DNA from: Petroclostridium sp. X23
GTDB lineage: Bacteria; Bacillota; Clostridia; SK-Y3
DNA length: 64,000 bases
Assembly (NCBI RefSeq): GCF_030013905.1
Contig: NZ_CP124862.1
Span: 3,537,051 to 3,601,050 of the forward strand
Reading direction: 5' to 3'
Part shown: positions 29,136-37,501 of the stretch, one piece after another
Layout: each line of letters starts with the position of its first letter
Position numbering within the stretch: the first letter of the stretch is position 1
Translations under genes and position numbers: made by a program
Notes under the pieces: model-generated
The model's input: only the letters and a program-made list of their open reading frames with translations
What the model was told of the DNA's origin: nothing
Database searches by the model: none

Positions 29136-29363
29136 ATGCGACATATGAGAATACAAAAAGACGGATGGAATAGAGATGCCTTGGTGAAAGGGCCAATCTG
29201 GTATATTCAAAAAGGAATGATAGGGAAAGGCATCTTAATGCTCGTAATCTGTGCTGCTACCGTTGGTATCGGAATCATTCCCGTATGGATTTACTGCGGA
29301 TATAGAGGGAACAAGGACCTCTATAAATTCTTAAAAAAGAAAAATGTGTATATTCACCTATAG
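29136..29363 (+). CDS. small two-span membrane protein, DUF2628-like (paralogue 2)
   Basis: 75 residues, the same length as paralogue 1, with DGWNRDALVKGPIWYIQKGM and GKGILMLVICAATVGIGIIP. The start at 29136 follows AGGAGGT by 6 bases; an in-frame ATG at 29112 precedes that site. The N-terminal charge differs from paralogue 1 while the membrane part is nearly kept, suggesting the same topology with changed cytoplasmic contacts. Repeat A2 begins directly after the stop. Confidence 0.75.
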   Translation: MRHMRIQKDGWNRDALVKGPIWYIQKGMIGKGILMLVICAATVGIGIIPVWIYCGYRGNKDLYKFLKKKNVYIHL

Positions 29364-29364
29364 C

Positions 29365-29504
29365 AGGTTGTGAAAAAGTCAAATTTAGCACATAGAGAAA
29401 ATCGAACTTGGGGACTGTCCCTGCTGTTTGCCCGGTTTTGGCATAACAGAGGGACTGTCCACATGTTTGATTTTCGAACGATTAAGCACTTTTTTACATC
29501 CTCG
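29365..29504. repeat. dispersed palindromic element, family A (copy A2)
   Basis: Left end TTGTGAAAAAGTC, right end GCACTTTTTTACATCCTCG. Inner arms AAAATCGAACTTG and TTTGATTTTCG, with a GGGGACTGTCC core. It fills most of the gap before the giant kinase gene. Confidence 0.85.
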
Positions 29505-29569
29505 TATAGCATATATCGCATAGTTATAATATAATATATTTTAAAATATATAACCAATCAGGTGATTCT

Positions 29570-32500
29570 ATGCTAAATTCGAATAATATACTTGCTTACA
29601 ATAGCAGCGAAGATTATCAACCCTTAGCTGTCCTTCTGGAAAATGGTCCGATGAACATAAGCTCATTTCTAAAGATTGCCATAGCTATTACGAAAGAACT
29701 ATCAGATTTGCATCAAAAGAGTATGGTTCATCAAAATATTCATCCGGGAAGCATAATGGTTGATGCAAAGCAACCAACAGTAAAAATCATCCGGTCTGAA
29801 AAGAATATATCTACAGATCTATCTTACATCTCACCCGAATTAACAGGACGGATCAACGACCCTATAGATTTTCGTTCCGACTTATATTCATTAGGAATTA
29901 TATTTTATCACATGCTGGCAGGAAAGCATCCTTTTAACTCAGATAGCGCGATGGAGATGGTCCACTTCCATCTGGCACAAAAAGCTCACCCACTGCATAT
30001 ATTAGACAACCGCATTCCCAAGACAATATCTGAGATTGTAGAAAAACTGATGGAGAAAAAAGCAGATCATCGATATCAAAGTGCTTATGGATTGAAATAT
30101 GATTTAGAAGAATATTCTAAGCGCTTATCCGATGAAGGACAAGAGGAGGATGTCGATGAATTTATAATTGGCATGTATGATCTGCCGGACAAGCTGTGCA
30201 TACCTGACCGGTTATACTGCCGTGAGCAAGAAAAAGAAAAACTTATGACAGCTTATGACCGGGTTAAGGAAGGCCGGTTGGAGATAGCTTTTGTTGCCGG
30301 TTCTCCCGGTGTCGGCAAAACAATGCTGGTTAACCGTGTGTCGGACGATATGCAAGCTAGAGGAGCAACCTGTGCTTCGGGAAAATTTGACCAATATAAA
30401 AAGAATACACCGTATTCGGCATTCATACAAGCTTTTCAACAAATCTTCAGAAATATACTATCTGAAAACGATGAAAAGATCAGACAGTGGAAAGACCGTA
30501 TATTGGATAGGCTATCGGGTAACGGTCAGCTTATGATTGAAGTTTTTCCTGAAATAGAAAAGATTATCGGTTCGCAGCCGGCCGTACAAACCCTTGGACC
30601 TATGGAAGCGCAAATCCGTTTTAATACGGTATTTATACGCTTTATCCGGTTATTTGCTTCCAAAGATCATCCGCTGGTACTATTCTTGGATGACCTTCAA
30701 TGGGCGGATGATGCAAGCATCAAGCTGCTGGAGAATTTGATTAAGGATACAGACCGGCAGTATATACTTATCATTGGCACATATAGACAAGAAGAAGTAA
30801 AAGAGTCACTTGCTATGAATACTTTTTTAGAAGTAATATCAAAAGAATCACAATGTACCAATTTTATAACACTGCAGCCTTTAAAGATTAGTGCAATCAC
30901 CCCTATGATTGCAGAAATTCTAAAGAGAACTCCTCAAGAATCCGAGCAGATTGCGCATATCTGCCACCAAAAAACCCAGGGTAACCCGTTCTTCCTTATT
31001 CAATTCTTATTAACATTAAAAGAAGATGGATTTCTATGGCTGAATAGGGAGGCAGGGATGTGGGAATGGGACTTGGACAGTATCATCCATGAGGATGCCA
31101 CTGAAAATGTTGTGAGCTTGATGATCAAGAAAATACAGAAGCTTCCTCAGGAAAGCGTAGAAATTTTAAAAACAGCTGCGTGTATGAATCACAGTTTTAC
31201 TGTCCGGACACTGGCAACAGTCACAGAGAAAACGCAGTATACTGTCTCAGAATATTTACAGGTTGCCGTAGACGATGGATTAATTATAAAAGAGCAAGAG
31301 GGGTATCGTTTCTTACATGACCGGGTGCAGCAGGCGGTATATTCGCTGGTGGATGATGATAAAAAGTGCATCATCCATTATAAAATCGCAAAGCTGTTGT
31401 ATGAGAATACGGCAGCTAGCGAAAAAGAGACCATGCTTTTTGAAATCGTTGACCATTATAATATGGCGCATGCATGCATCTATGAAGAAAAGGAACAGCA
31501 ATTGATTGCACGGCTTAACCTCCAGGCCGGAAAAAAGGCCAAAGCGTCTTCGGCCTATGAAAGGGCATTGGAGTATTTCAAGTCAGGGATTCATCTGTTA
31601 GGTGGCGATAAGTGGAAAGAACAGTACGAGATTACACTGAATCTGCATATTCAAGCTATTGAAGCGGCTTATGTATGTACCCGGTTCCGGTTGATGGAAA
31701 AAACAGCCGATGAGATCCTTGACCATGTGAAAAATATATTGGATGAGGCACGGGTCTACGAGGTATTGATTGCGGCGTATACAGTGCAAAATAACTTAAA
31801 AAAAGCATTGGAGACAGGAAGATATATCCTAAAACGTTTAGGAATACGCATTCCTAAAAACCCTACTTTGGCGCATATATTCTGGCTTTATATAAGGATA
31901 CAGCATGCACTGCGAGGCAAAGAAATGGAAGAGCTGTTGAATATACCCCCTATGACCAATGAGAAATATATCACAGCTATGAGCATATTAAACACCATCA
32001 GTATGGCCAGCTACTCTTCGTCGTATTACACCACCATCATTATCGGGTTCTATGTCATGCTATTATCGTTAAAACACGGGATTACCGATGTAACCATAAT
32101 CGCATACTCGGGGCACGGCTTCATCTGTTCTTCACTGCTGAATAAGGCACAGCTGGGGTATACGTTCGGGCAGTTAGCGCTTAAGCTTCAGGAAAAAATG
32201 AATGTAAAAAAATATGAATGTAAGACCCGACTGATGTTCAACATGATCATACGACATGGAGTAGATCCCCTCAGAAAAACGTTGGAAGATTTTCCGCACA
32301 CCTATGAATGCGGGTTCGCATCGGGAGATTTGATTTCAGCCGGCCACTGCATTATGCAGTATTTTGTGTATTCATACTTTTCAGGGCGAGAGCTTGCGAT
32401 CATTGAGAAGGAGTGGCATGAGCATCGCGGTGCAATGTTAAAAACCAAGCACGAAACTTCCATACGCTTGTGTGAGATATATCTTCAAACCATTTTGAAT

Positions 32501-35452
32501 TTTAAAGGGGAGACAGAAGATCCATGCCGGTTGGCAGGAAGATATTTTGATGAGAGTACGATGCTTCCGGTGTATAAAGAATCCAACGACAGAACGGTTG
32601 TTTTCAATATCTATTTCCATCGGATGATACAGTACTACTCCTTTGGAAAAGCCGACAAAGCACTGGAGAATGTACCAAGGGTATGGGAGTATCTGGACGG
32701 TGTATTGGGGACGTATTGTACCCCTTTGGTTCACTTCTATACAACACTTGTAGCCGCAGCAAACATGGATGTCTTTAAAGGAATTCAAAAACATGTTTAC
32801 CGTCTAAAAATAAATAAAAGCATTAGAGTGATGGAAAGGTTTTCGCGTTCCGCCCCGGAGAATAACCTGCATAAGCTGTATCTGATGAAAGCAGAAAGAG
32901 CACGGATTTATGAAGATTTCCAAGAAGCAGCTACCTATTATGACCTGGCGGTAGAGCATGCCGGAAAGAATCGGTTTATACAAGAAGAAGCGATGGCTAA
33001 TGAGGCAGCCGGAAGATTTTATCATGCGATGGGCAGAACAAAGATTGCAGCTATTTATTTCAAAAATGCCTGCAGCTGCTATCAGAAATGGGGGGCCACC
33101 GCAAAGGTAAAAGATCTGGAAAACAAATACGCGGAGATGTTATCAAAAGATAATGAAAAGGGCTACGGCACCAATGAGCATAATAGCGGGAATGCTGCAT
33201 ACAATGCGCTGTCCAGTATCGATCTTCATGCGATCATAAAAGCCAGTCAGGCCATTTCCGGGGAAATCCAGCTGGATGAACTGCTTAAGCTTCTCATAAA
33301 GACCGTATTGCAAAATTCCGGAGCACGGAAGGCTGTGTTTCTGATTAACGAAGAAGGGAATCTAAGCGTCGCAGCAAAAGGACACGCGGATGCGGAGATT
33401 CAATTAGTACAATCCAATCTGCTAGATGAAGATGATGAGCTGCCTGAAAAGCTTATTCACTATGTAGTAAGAACAGGGGAAGAAGTGATATTGGCGTCTC
33501 CTGCTTCTGTTCTCTGCATGCCGGTGATTGTGAAGGGAAAAATCATAGGCATATTATACCTTGAAAACGAACTGATCCAAGGCGCGTTTAACCGTGAAAG
33601 GCTGTATATCCTTCAGATGTTGGCTTCCCAGATCGCAATCTCTCTGGAGAATGCGAAACTATACAAGCAGATGGAAGGTATCATTGAAAAGCGAACCAAA
33701 GAATTAAGAGAAAAAAATAAAGAATTGATTGATACCAATAAAAAGTTGGCCGATGCCAGCGAAGCGAAAACAAACTTTGTAGCCAATATCAGTCATGAGG
33801 TACGAACGCCTCTGCAGGGAATTATCGGTATGGTCAGTCTATTAAAAAAATCCGGCCTGCAACAGAACCGGTACGTGGAAATGATTCAATCATCAGCACA
33901 AACGCTATTGGAGATTATCAATGACCTTTTGGATATTTCGCGGATTGAGGCTAACCGGATGGTGATGCAGTACAAGGAATTCAATCTTCGGCTGCTGCTG
34001 GAGGAGTTAGCACAGGTACTGGAGTATGATGCGAAAGCAAAAGGCATACGGTTTTATTGTATGATTCATCCGGAAGTGCCGGAATGTTTGCAAGGAGACC
34101 CCTTGAGAATTCAGCAGGTTCTCAACAACATCATCACCAACGCAATCAAATTCACCCATGAGGGAAGCGTAACGCTGGAAGTAAATCTAAAATCCATCCA
34201 AGCAAATACGGCGGTCATACAGTTTGTGATAAAAGATACCGGAATCGGAATTCCACCGGATAAGCTGGACTGTATCTTTGATAGTTTCATCCAGGTAGAT
34301 GCACGTATTTCAAAAAAATATGGAGGAACAGGCCTGGGCCTGGCAATCGTTAAAAAGTTGGTGAACATGATGCAGGGAGATATTCAAGTAGAAAGTACGG
34401 AAGGGTTGGGAAGTATGTTTGTCTGTACGCTGCCTTTTAATATCGCAGACAATATAAAGGTATTGGAGGTTATAGAAGAAAGGGAAATACCTCAGTGGGT
34501 GAATAGAGACTTACGGGGACTAAAAGTAGCAGCCGCTGAAGATAATTCCATTAATCAGATCTATATCAAGCATTTACTGGAATATTACAATTGTGATGTT
34601 ACCATCACAGACAATGGGAATGAGCTGCTGAAGCTAATGCAAGAAAATGAATATGACTGCATCCTGATGGATAAAAATATGCCGGAAAAAGACGGGATAG
34701 AAGTAACACGAATCATCCGTAAAAATGAGGCCGGAACCGGGAGGCATATTCCCATTATCGCACTCACCGCATCGGCCATCGTAGGCGACCGGGAAAAACT
34801 GCTTGCGGAAGGGATGGATTACTATCTATCAAAACCTATACGGGAGAAGGAGCTGTTAAATATCCTCAACGAAATCAGCAGCAGCAAAGAGAAGGAGCAA
34901 GACATGGGTGCCGAATGCCTGCCTGAATATCTCATAGAAGGAGTGAAGCGCGGGGACGGAGCTACTGCTGCGCCCGGTTTTGGTGAAGCTGAAGCTCCGT
35001 CCCCGTGCTTGGCGACTGATGAAAGAAGCTCTATCCCCATGTCAGATTTCCGAACGACCAACGCTCTTTCAGCGGTTACGTCTATATCGTCCTCTTCAGG
35101 AGATTCCTTCATTGATATGGAAATCTTCAAAGAAGAAGCTGAATTATTCGGAAAAGATGTGATCATTGATATCATCAATGAGTTTTTAAAGACATATGAG
35201 ACACAAATAGAACAAATAGAAACAGACCTGAAAAATAGAGATTGCATGAAGCTGGAAAGAAGCGCTCACAAACTGGCCGGCTCCATAGCCAATTTCTATG
35301 CCGATGAAATATATACGATGGTAAAAACCGTGGAGAAAAATGCCCATAACGGCAACATAGAAGAGGCAGCAGCGATGTATGCAAAACTAACCGCCTGCAT
35401 AGATTCATTCATTCAAGAACTCAAAGAAATAAAAGACACCTTGCATAGCTGA
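29570..35452 (+). CDS. 1960-residue pseudokinase/AAA ATPase/GAF/hybrid histidine kinase
   Basis: Order of parts: residues 1-190, a Ser/Thr-kinase-like domain; ~205-560, an ATPase with P-loop AGSPGVGKT (~244) and Walker B LFLDDLQWADD (~371); ~620-1190, helical TPR-like repeats; ~1217-1365, a GAF domain; a coiled linker; ~1396-1465, HisKA with ISHEVRTP; ~1505-1620, the ATP-binding domain (NNIITNAIKF, DTGIGIPP, GGTGLGLAI); ~1645-1765, a receiver with CILMDKNMP (~1700); ~1850-1955, an HPt domain with SAHKLAGS. The kinase-like domain lacks its catalytic signature: HQNIHPGSI stands where HRD is expected and no DFG is seen, so it is probably a pseudokinase. A family-A repeat copy encodes ~45 residues between receiver and HPt. 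ATG 29570 has a modest GGTGAT upstream. Confidence 0.9.
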   Translation: MLNSNNILAYNSSEDYQPLAVLLENGPMNISSFLKIAIAITKELSDLHQKSMVHQNIHPGSIMVDAKQPTVKIIRSEKNISTDLSYISPELTGRINDPIDFRSDLYSLGIIFYHMLAGKHPFNSDSAMEMVHFHLAQKAHPLHILDNRIPKTISEIVEKLMEKKADHRYQSAYGLKYDLEEYSKRLSDEGQEEDVDEFIIGMYDLPDKLCIPDRLYCREQEKEKLMTAYDRVKEGRLEIAFVAGSPGVGKTMLVNRVSDDMQARGATCASGKFDQYKKNTPYSAFIQAFQQIFRNILSENDEKIRQWKDRILDRLSGNGQLMIEVFPEIEKIIGSQPAVQTLGPMEAQIRFNTVFIRFIRLFASKDHPLVLFLDDLQWADDASIKLLENLIKDTDRQYILIIGTYRQEEVKESLAMNTFLEVISKESQCTNFITLQPLKISAITPMIAEILKRTPQESEQIAHICHQKTQGNPFFLIQFLLTLKEDGFLWLNREAGMWEWDLDSIIHEDATENVVSLMIKKIQKLPQESVEILKTAACMNHSFTVRTLATVTEKTQYTVSEYLQVAVDDGLIIKEQEGYRFLHDRVQQAVYSLVDDDKKCIIHYKIAKLLYENTAASEKETMLFEIVDHYNMAHACIYEEKEQQLIARLNLQAGKKAKASSAYERALEYFKSGIHLLGGDKWKEQYEITLNLHIQAIEAAYVCTRFRLMEKTADEILDHVKNILDEARVYEVLIAAYTVQNNLKKALETGRYILKRLGIRIPKNPTLAHIFWLYIRIQHALRGKEMEELLNIPPMTNEKYITAMSILNTISMASYSSSYYTTIIIGFYVMLLSLKHGITDVTIIAYSGHGFICSSLLNKAQLGYTFGQLALKLQEKMNVKKYECKTRLMFNMIIRHGVDPLRKTLEDFPHTYECGFASGDLISAGHCIMQYFVYSYFSGRELAIIEKEWHEHRGAMLKTKHETSIRLCEIYLQTILNFKGETEDPCRLAGRYFDESTMLPVYKESNDRTVVFNIYFHRMIQYYSFGKADKALENVPRVWEYLDGVLGTYCTPLVHFYTTLVAAANMDVFKGIQKHVYRLKINKSIRVMERFSRSAPENNLHKLYLMKAERARIYEDFQEAATYYDLAVEHAGKNRFIQEEAMANEAAGRFYHAMGRTKIAAIYFKNACSCYQKWGATAKVKDLENKYAEMLSKDNEKGYGTNEHNSGNAAYNALSSIDLHAIIKASQAISGEIQLDELLKLLIKTVLQNSGARKAVFLINEEGNLSVAAKGHADAEIQLVQSNLLDEDDELPEKLIHYVVRTGEEVILASPASVLCMPVIVKGKIIGILYLENELIQGAFNRERLYILQMLASQIAISLENAKLYKQMEGIIEKRTKELREKNKELIDTNKKLADASEAKTNFVANISHEVRTPLQGIIGMVSLLKKSGLQQNRYVEMIQSSAQTLLEIINDLLDISRIEANRMVMQYKEFNLRLLLEELAQVLEYDAKAKGIRFYCMIHPEVPECLQGDPLRIQQVLNNIITNAIKFTHEGSVTLEVNLKSIQANTAVIQFVIKDTGIGIPPDKLDCIFDSFIQVDARISKKYGGTGLGLAIVKKLVNMMQGDIQVESTEGLGSMFVCTLPFNIADNIKVLEVIEEREIPQWVNRDLRGLKVAAAEDNSINQIYIKHLLEYYNCDVTITDNGNELLKLMQENEYDCILMDKNMPEKDGIEVTRIIRKNEAGTGRHIPIIALTASAIVGDREKLLAEGMDYYLSKPIREKELLNILNEISSSKEKEQDMGAECLPEYLIEGVKRGDGATAAPGFGEAEAPSPCLATDERSSIPMSDFRTTNALSAVTSISSSSGDSFIDMEIFKEEAELFGKDVIIDIINEFLKTYETQIEQIETDLKNRDCMKLERSAHKLAGSIANFYADEIYTMVKTVEKNAHNGNIEEAAAMYAKLTACIDSFIQELKEIKDTLHS
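34945..35085. repeat. family A element inside the kinase coding region (copy A5)
   Basis: The right half, CATGTCAGATTTCCGAACGA followed by CTCTTTCAGCG, is nearly identical to the right ends of A3 and A4. The left half holds a matching hairpin, GGGGACGGAGCT with AGCTCCGTCCCC, around CGCCCGGTTTTGG as in A1. The left outer arm is diverged. The reading frame passes through without a stop, encoding the linker with MSDFRTTNALSA. Confidence 0.8.
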
Positions 35453-35459
35453 CTTTAGT

Positions 35460-35492
35460 GTCCGTAGGGGTGGACGACCCTGTCCACCCGCC
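35460..35492. repeat. family B-like half element
   Basis: CGTAGGGGTGGACGACCC followed by TGTCCACCC folds as GGGTGGAC/GTCCACCC. It sits right after the kinase stop and abuts A3. Confidence 0.6.
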
Positions 35493-35507
35493 TATAAGAA
35501 TGGGGAC

Positions 35508-35605
35508 AGCCGAATTTAGCACGAAGAGGAAATCTGACATGGGCGGGGCCCTGGGCCCCGCCCATGTCAGATTTCCGAACGATACCCACTTTTTCACATC
35601 CTCCT
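35508..35605. repeat. dispersed palindromic element, family A (copy A3, short form)
   Basis: Its centre is a near-perfect palindrome, GACATGGGCGGGGCCC then GGGCCCCGCCCATGTC, with almost no loop, so the ~40-base core present in A1 and A4 is missing. Outer parts TTTAGCACGAAGAGG and CCGAACGATACCCACTTTT match A4. It lies 100 bases before the antitoxin gene. Confidence 0.85.
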
Positions 35606-35706
35606 ATATTTGTAGAAAAAAATGATTAAAAATAATGGTGTTAAATCAGCATGAAGTATTATATAATAGAGATATAAAACTAAACTATTTAAAGTAGGGT
35701 GATAGC

Positions 35707-36051
35707 ATGCCGTCCATTATACCAGGTGATATTAGAGAATTTATTAGTCGTATTATTTCAGTGACTGATTTAGGACGAGGGAAAGCTTCAAAAATTGTGC
35801 AGCAAGTTGCAAAGGATCATTTGCCGTATATTGTTGTAAAGAATAATAAACCCGAAGCAGTAATTCTGTCTATAGAGGAATATGAAAAAATGATGGAAAG
35901 AATGGAAGATCTGGAATTAATGAAAATAGCTGAAGAACGAATGAGAAATTATTCAGCAGATAAAGCAATCTCACAAGAAGATGTTTTAAGAGAGTTTGGA
36001 ATAAATGAAGATGATATTTTGAATGCTTTGGAGGATATGGAGATTGAGTAA
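35707..36051 (+). CDS. orphan Phd/YefM-type antitoxin
   Basis: 114 residues. The N-terminal ISVTDLGRGKASKIVQQVAKDHLPYIVVKNNKPEAVILSIEEYEKM (positions ~17-62) is the Phd/YefM fold, which binds operator DNA, followed by an acidic helical C-terminus of the toxin-binding kind. AGGGTGAT precedes the ATG. A RelE, Doc or similar toxin would be expected directly downstream, but repeat A4 starts a few bases after the stop, and no toxin frame is present before the convergent response regulator. It is therefore an orphan regulator or the survivor of a broken pair. Confidence 0.82.
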   Translation: MPSIIPGDIREFISRIISVTDLGRGKASKIVQQVAKDHLPYIVVKNNKPEAVILSIEEYEKMMERMEDLELMKIAEERMRNYSADKAISQEDVLREFGINEDDILNALEDMEIE

Positions 36052-36055
36052 TGAT

Positions 36056-36195
36056 GTGGGCAGTGCGATTTAGCACGAAGAGGAAGTCGGACATGGGCGG
36101 GGCCCTGGTCTGCTGTCAGGCCTGGTTTTTGGCTGGACTGCGGCCCTGGGCCCCTGCCCATGTCAGATTTCCGAACGATAAACACTTTGCCTGTT
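36056..36195. repeat. dispersed palindromic element, family A (copy A4)
   Basis: ATTTAGCACGAAGAGG... and ...CCGAACGATAAACACTTT form the outer parts. CATGGGC/GCCCATG and GGGGCCC/GGGCCCC are nested pairs around a core CTGGTCTGCTGTCAGG shared with A1. It lies between the antitoxin gene and the convergent response regulator and could terminate both. Confidence 0.88.
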
Positions 36196-36203
36196 TCGCC
36201 CCT

Positions 36204-36902
36204 CTACATCGCTATCAACCGATACCCCACATTCCTAATAGTATCAATTACAACAGCACTCTGTGCCACTTTTTCAAATTTACGCCGGATACGCCGGATA
36301 TGTACATCCACCGTCCGCGTTTCCAAGAAGTACTCCTCTTTCCAAACCATATCAAGGATCTCATCACGCGTGAAGACCTTGCCGGGTTTTTTAGCCAGAA
36401 GACATAACAGCTCAAATTCCTTAAAAGAAAGTGGTATCTCATAATCATTTAAACGCACAGTCCGAAAGGAAAGGTCAATCTGCAGATTGCCGACAACTAA
36501 TTTTTTAGAAAGACTTTCACTATTTTCACCTGCTCTGCGGAGTACCGCCTTAATCCTTGCGATCAGTTCATGATAACGTATGGGTTTGCCGATATAATCA
36601 TCTGCACCCAGCTCTAAGCCGATGACATTATCGATTTCTTCATTCCGGCTGGTAAGCATTAAGACAGGAACAGACTTGTGAAGCGGATGATTCCGAATCA
36701 CCTTCAGAGTTTCTAAGCCATCCATTCCCGGCAGCATTACATCTAGTACTACTGCGTGAACAGGATGACTTTCAAGTATCCCTATGGCTTCCTCACCACT
36801 GGAGGCTTTCAGCACATCAAAATCATTTTTTTTTAATGCCGCTTCCAGAAGCCGAAGTATGCTAATGTCATCATCAACAATTAAAACATTCTTCTTAGCC
36901 AC
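36204..36902 (-). CDS. OmpR/PhoB-family response regulator
   Basis: 232 residues. The receiver domain shows NVLIVDDD at the start, the phosphorylated aspartate in VVLDVMLPGMDG (about residue 54), and the conserved lysine in DDYIGKPIR. The winged-helix output domain (~130-232) includes SFKEFELLCLLAKKPGKVFTRDEIL and TVDVHIRRIRRKFE. The start is GTG 36902, 6 bases after GAGGAGGT. No histidine kinase is adjacent on the same strand. The giant hybrid kinase 750 bases away faces it convergently and has its own HPt, so a link is possible but not shown. Confidence 0.93.
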   Translation of the reverse strand: MAKKNVLIVDDDISILRLLEAALKKNDFDVLKASSGEEAIGILESHPVHAVVLDVMLPGMDGLETLKVIRNHPLHKSVPVLMLTSRNEEIDNVIGLELGADDYIGKPIRYHELIARIKAVLRRAGENSESLSKKLVVGNLQIDLSFRTVRLNDYEIPLSFKEFELLCLLAKKPGKVFTRDEILDMVWKEEYFLETRTVDVHIRRIRRKFEKVAQSAVVIDTIRNVGYRLIAM

Positions 36903-37123
36903 ATTTTGACCTCCTCTAACGATATATGTAAAAAAATAGAAATGTTAACATTGTTGTAACATAAAAACGAATTGATGTAACAATCATATGTAAAAATAAT
37001 GAATGTGTCAAGCGGGAGAGGTGGACAATCGCCTAAAAAATACTAGTATTCATAAAATGTCCACTTTTTGTCAAGTGATTAATATTGACAAGTTCGGCAT
37101 ATGCATTAGATGGATAAAAATTA

Positions 37124-37152
37124 TTGCAATAGTATGTCCAATAATGTATAAT
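37124..37152 (+). promoter_or_regulatory. promoter of the surface polysaccharide locus
   Basis: TTGCAA (37124-37129), 17 bases, TATAAT (37147-37152). It is the only good sigma-A match in the 600-base spacer before the PglF-like gene and would give a leader of about 340 bases. Confidence 0.65.
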
Positions 37153-37159
37153 AAACTTA

Positions 37160-37501
37160 AAATATGTATAGAGCTAAGTACCCATAAACAGCAAGCCTAA
37201 AGAACTAGTATAAGGATGAAACTGCGATAATTACATTAGCAATGAAGGATCGTACAGCTTGGTGATGCGATAACCCGCAGTAAGCCGAAGCTTTTATTAT
37301 ATAACATTACTTTAACTATTTAACTTGGTAAAGTTGGAATTGTAATCGTGTTAAAAGTTTGTAAAAAATATAAAAAGATATTGCTAATTGGACGAAAATG
37401 TATTAATATGTAAATTAGCTAAATTTTTACCATAATAATACATGAAGACAACTATCTGCCGCTGTGGTTAGCGGCTTTCTAACGGTTAGGAGGGGAACTG
37501 C
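37160..37501 (+). promoter_or_regulatory. long 5' leader with candidate structured RNA
   Basis: About 340 bases between the promoter and the PglF-like gene. At 37222-37290 it can fold: CTGCGAT pairs with ATCG..CAG around an inner CATT-AGC-AATG hairpin, and CTTGG pairs with CCGAAG around GGT..ACC. ACTGCG can alternatively pair with CGCAGT downstream, so two competing folds exist. It matches no riboswitch consensus that I know, including c-di-GMP class I or II. No terminator stem with a T run is visible before the gene. The upstream part of the spacer (36903-37123) shows nothing else. Confidence 0.4.

Noticed and set aside
37003..37200. 65-codon open frame in the spacer before the PglF-like gene
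   Set aside because: It has no ribosome binding site, and the promoter at 37124-37152 lies inside it. The composition is that of noncoding DNA.
37160..37300. Cyclic di-GMP riboswitch upstream of the polysaccharide locus
   Set aside because: The conserved class I core and the class II pseudoknot motifs are not found. It is kept only as an unassigned structured leader.
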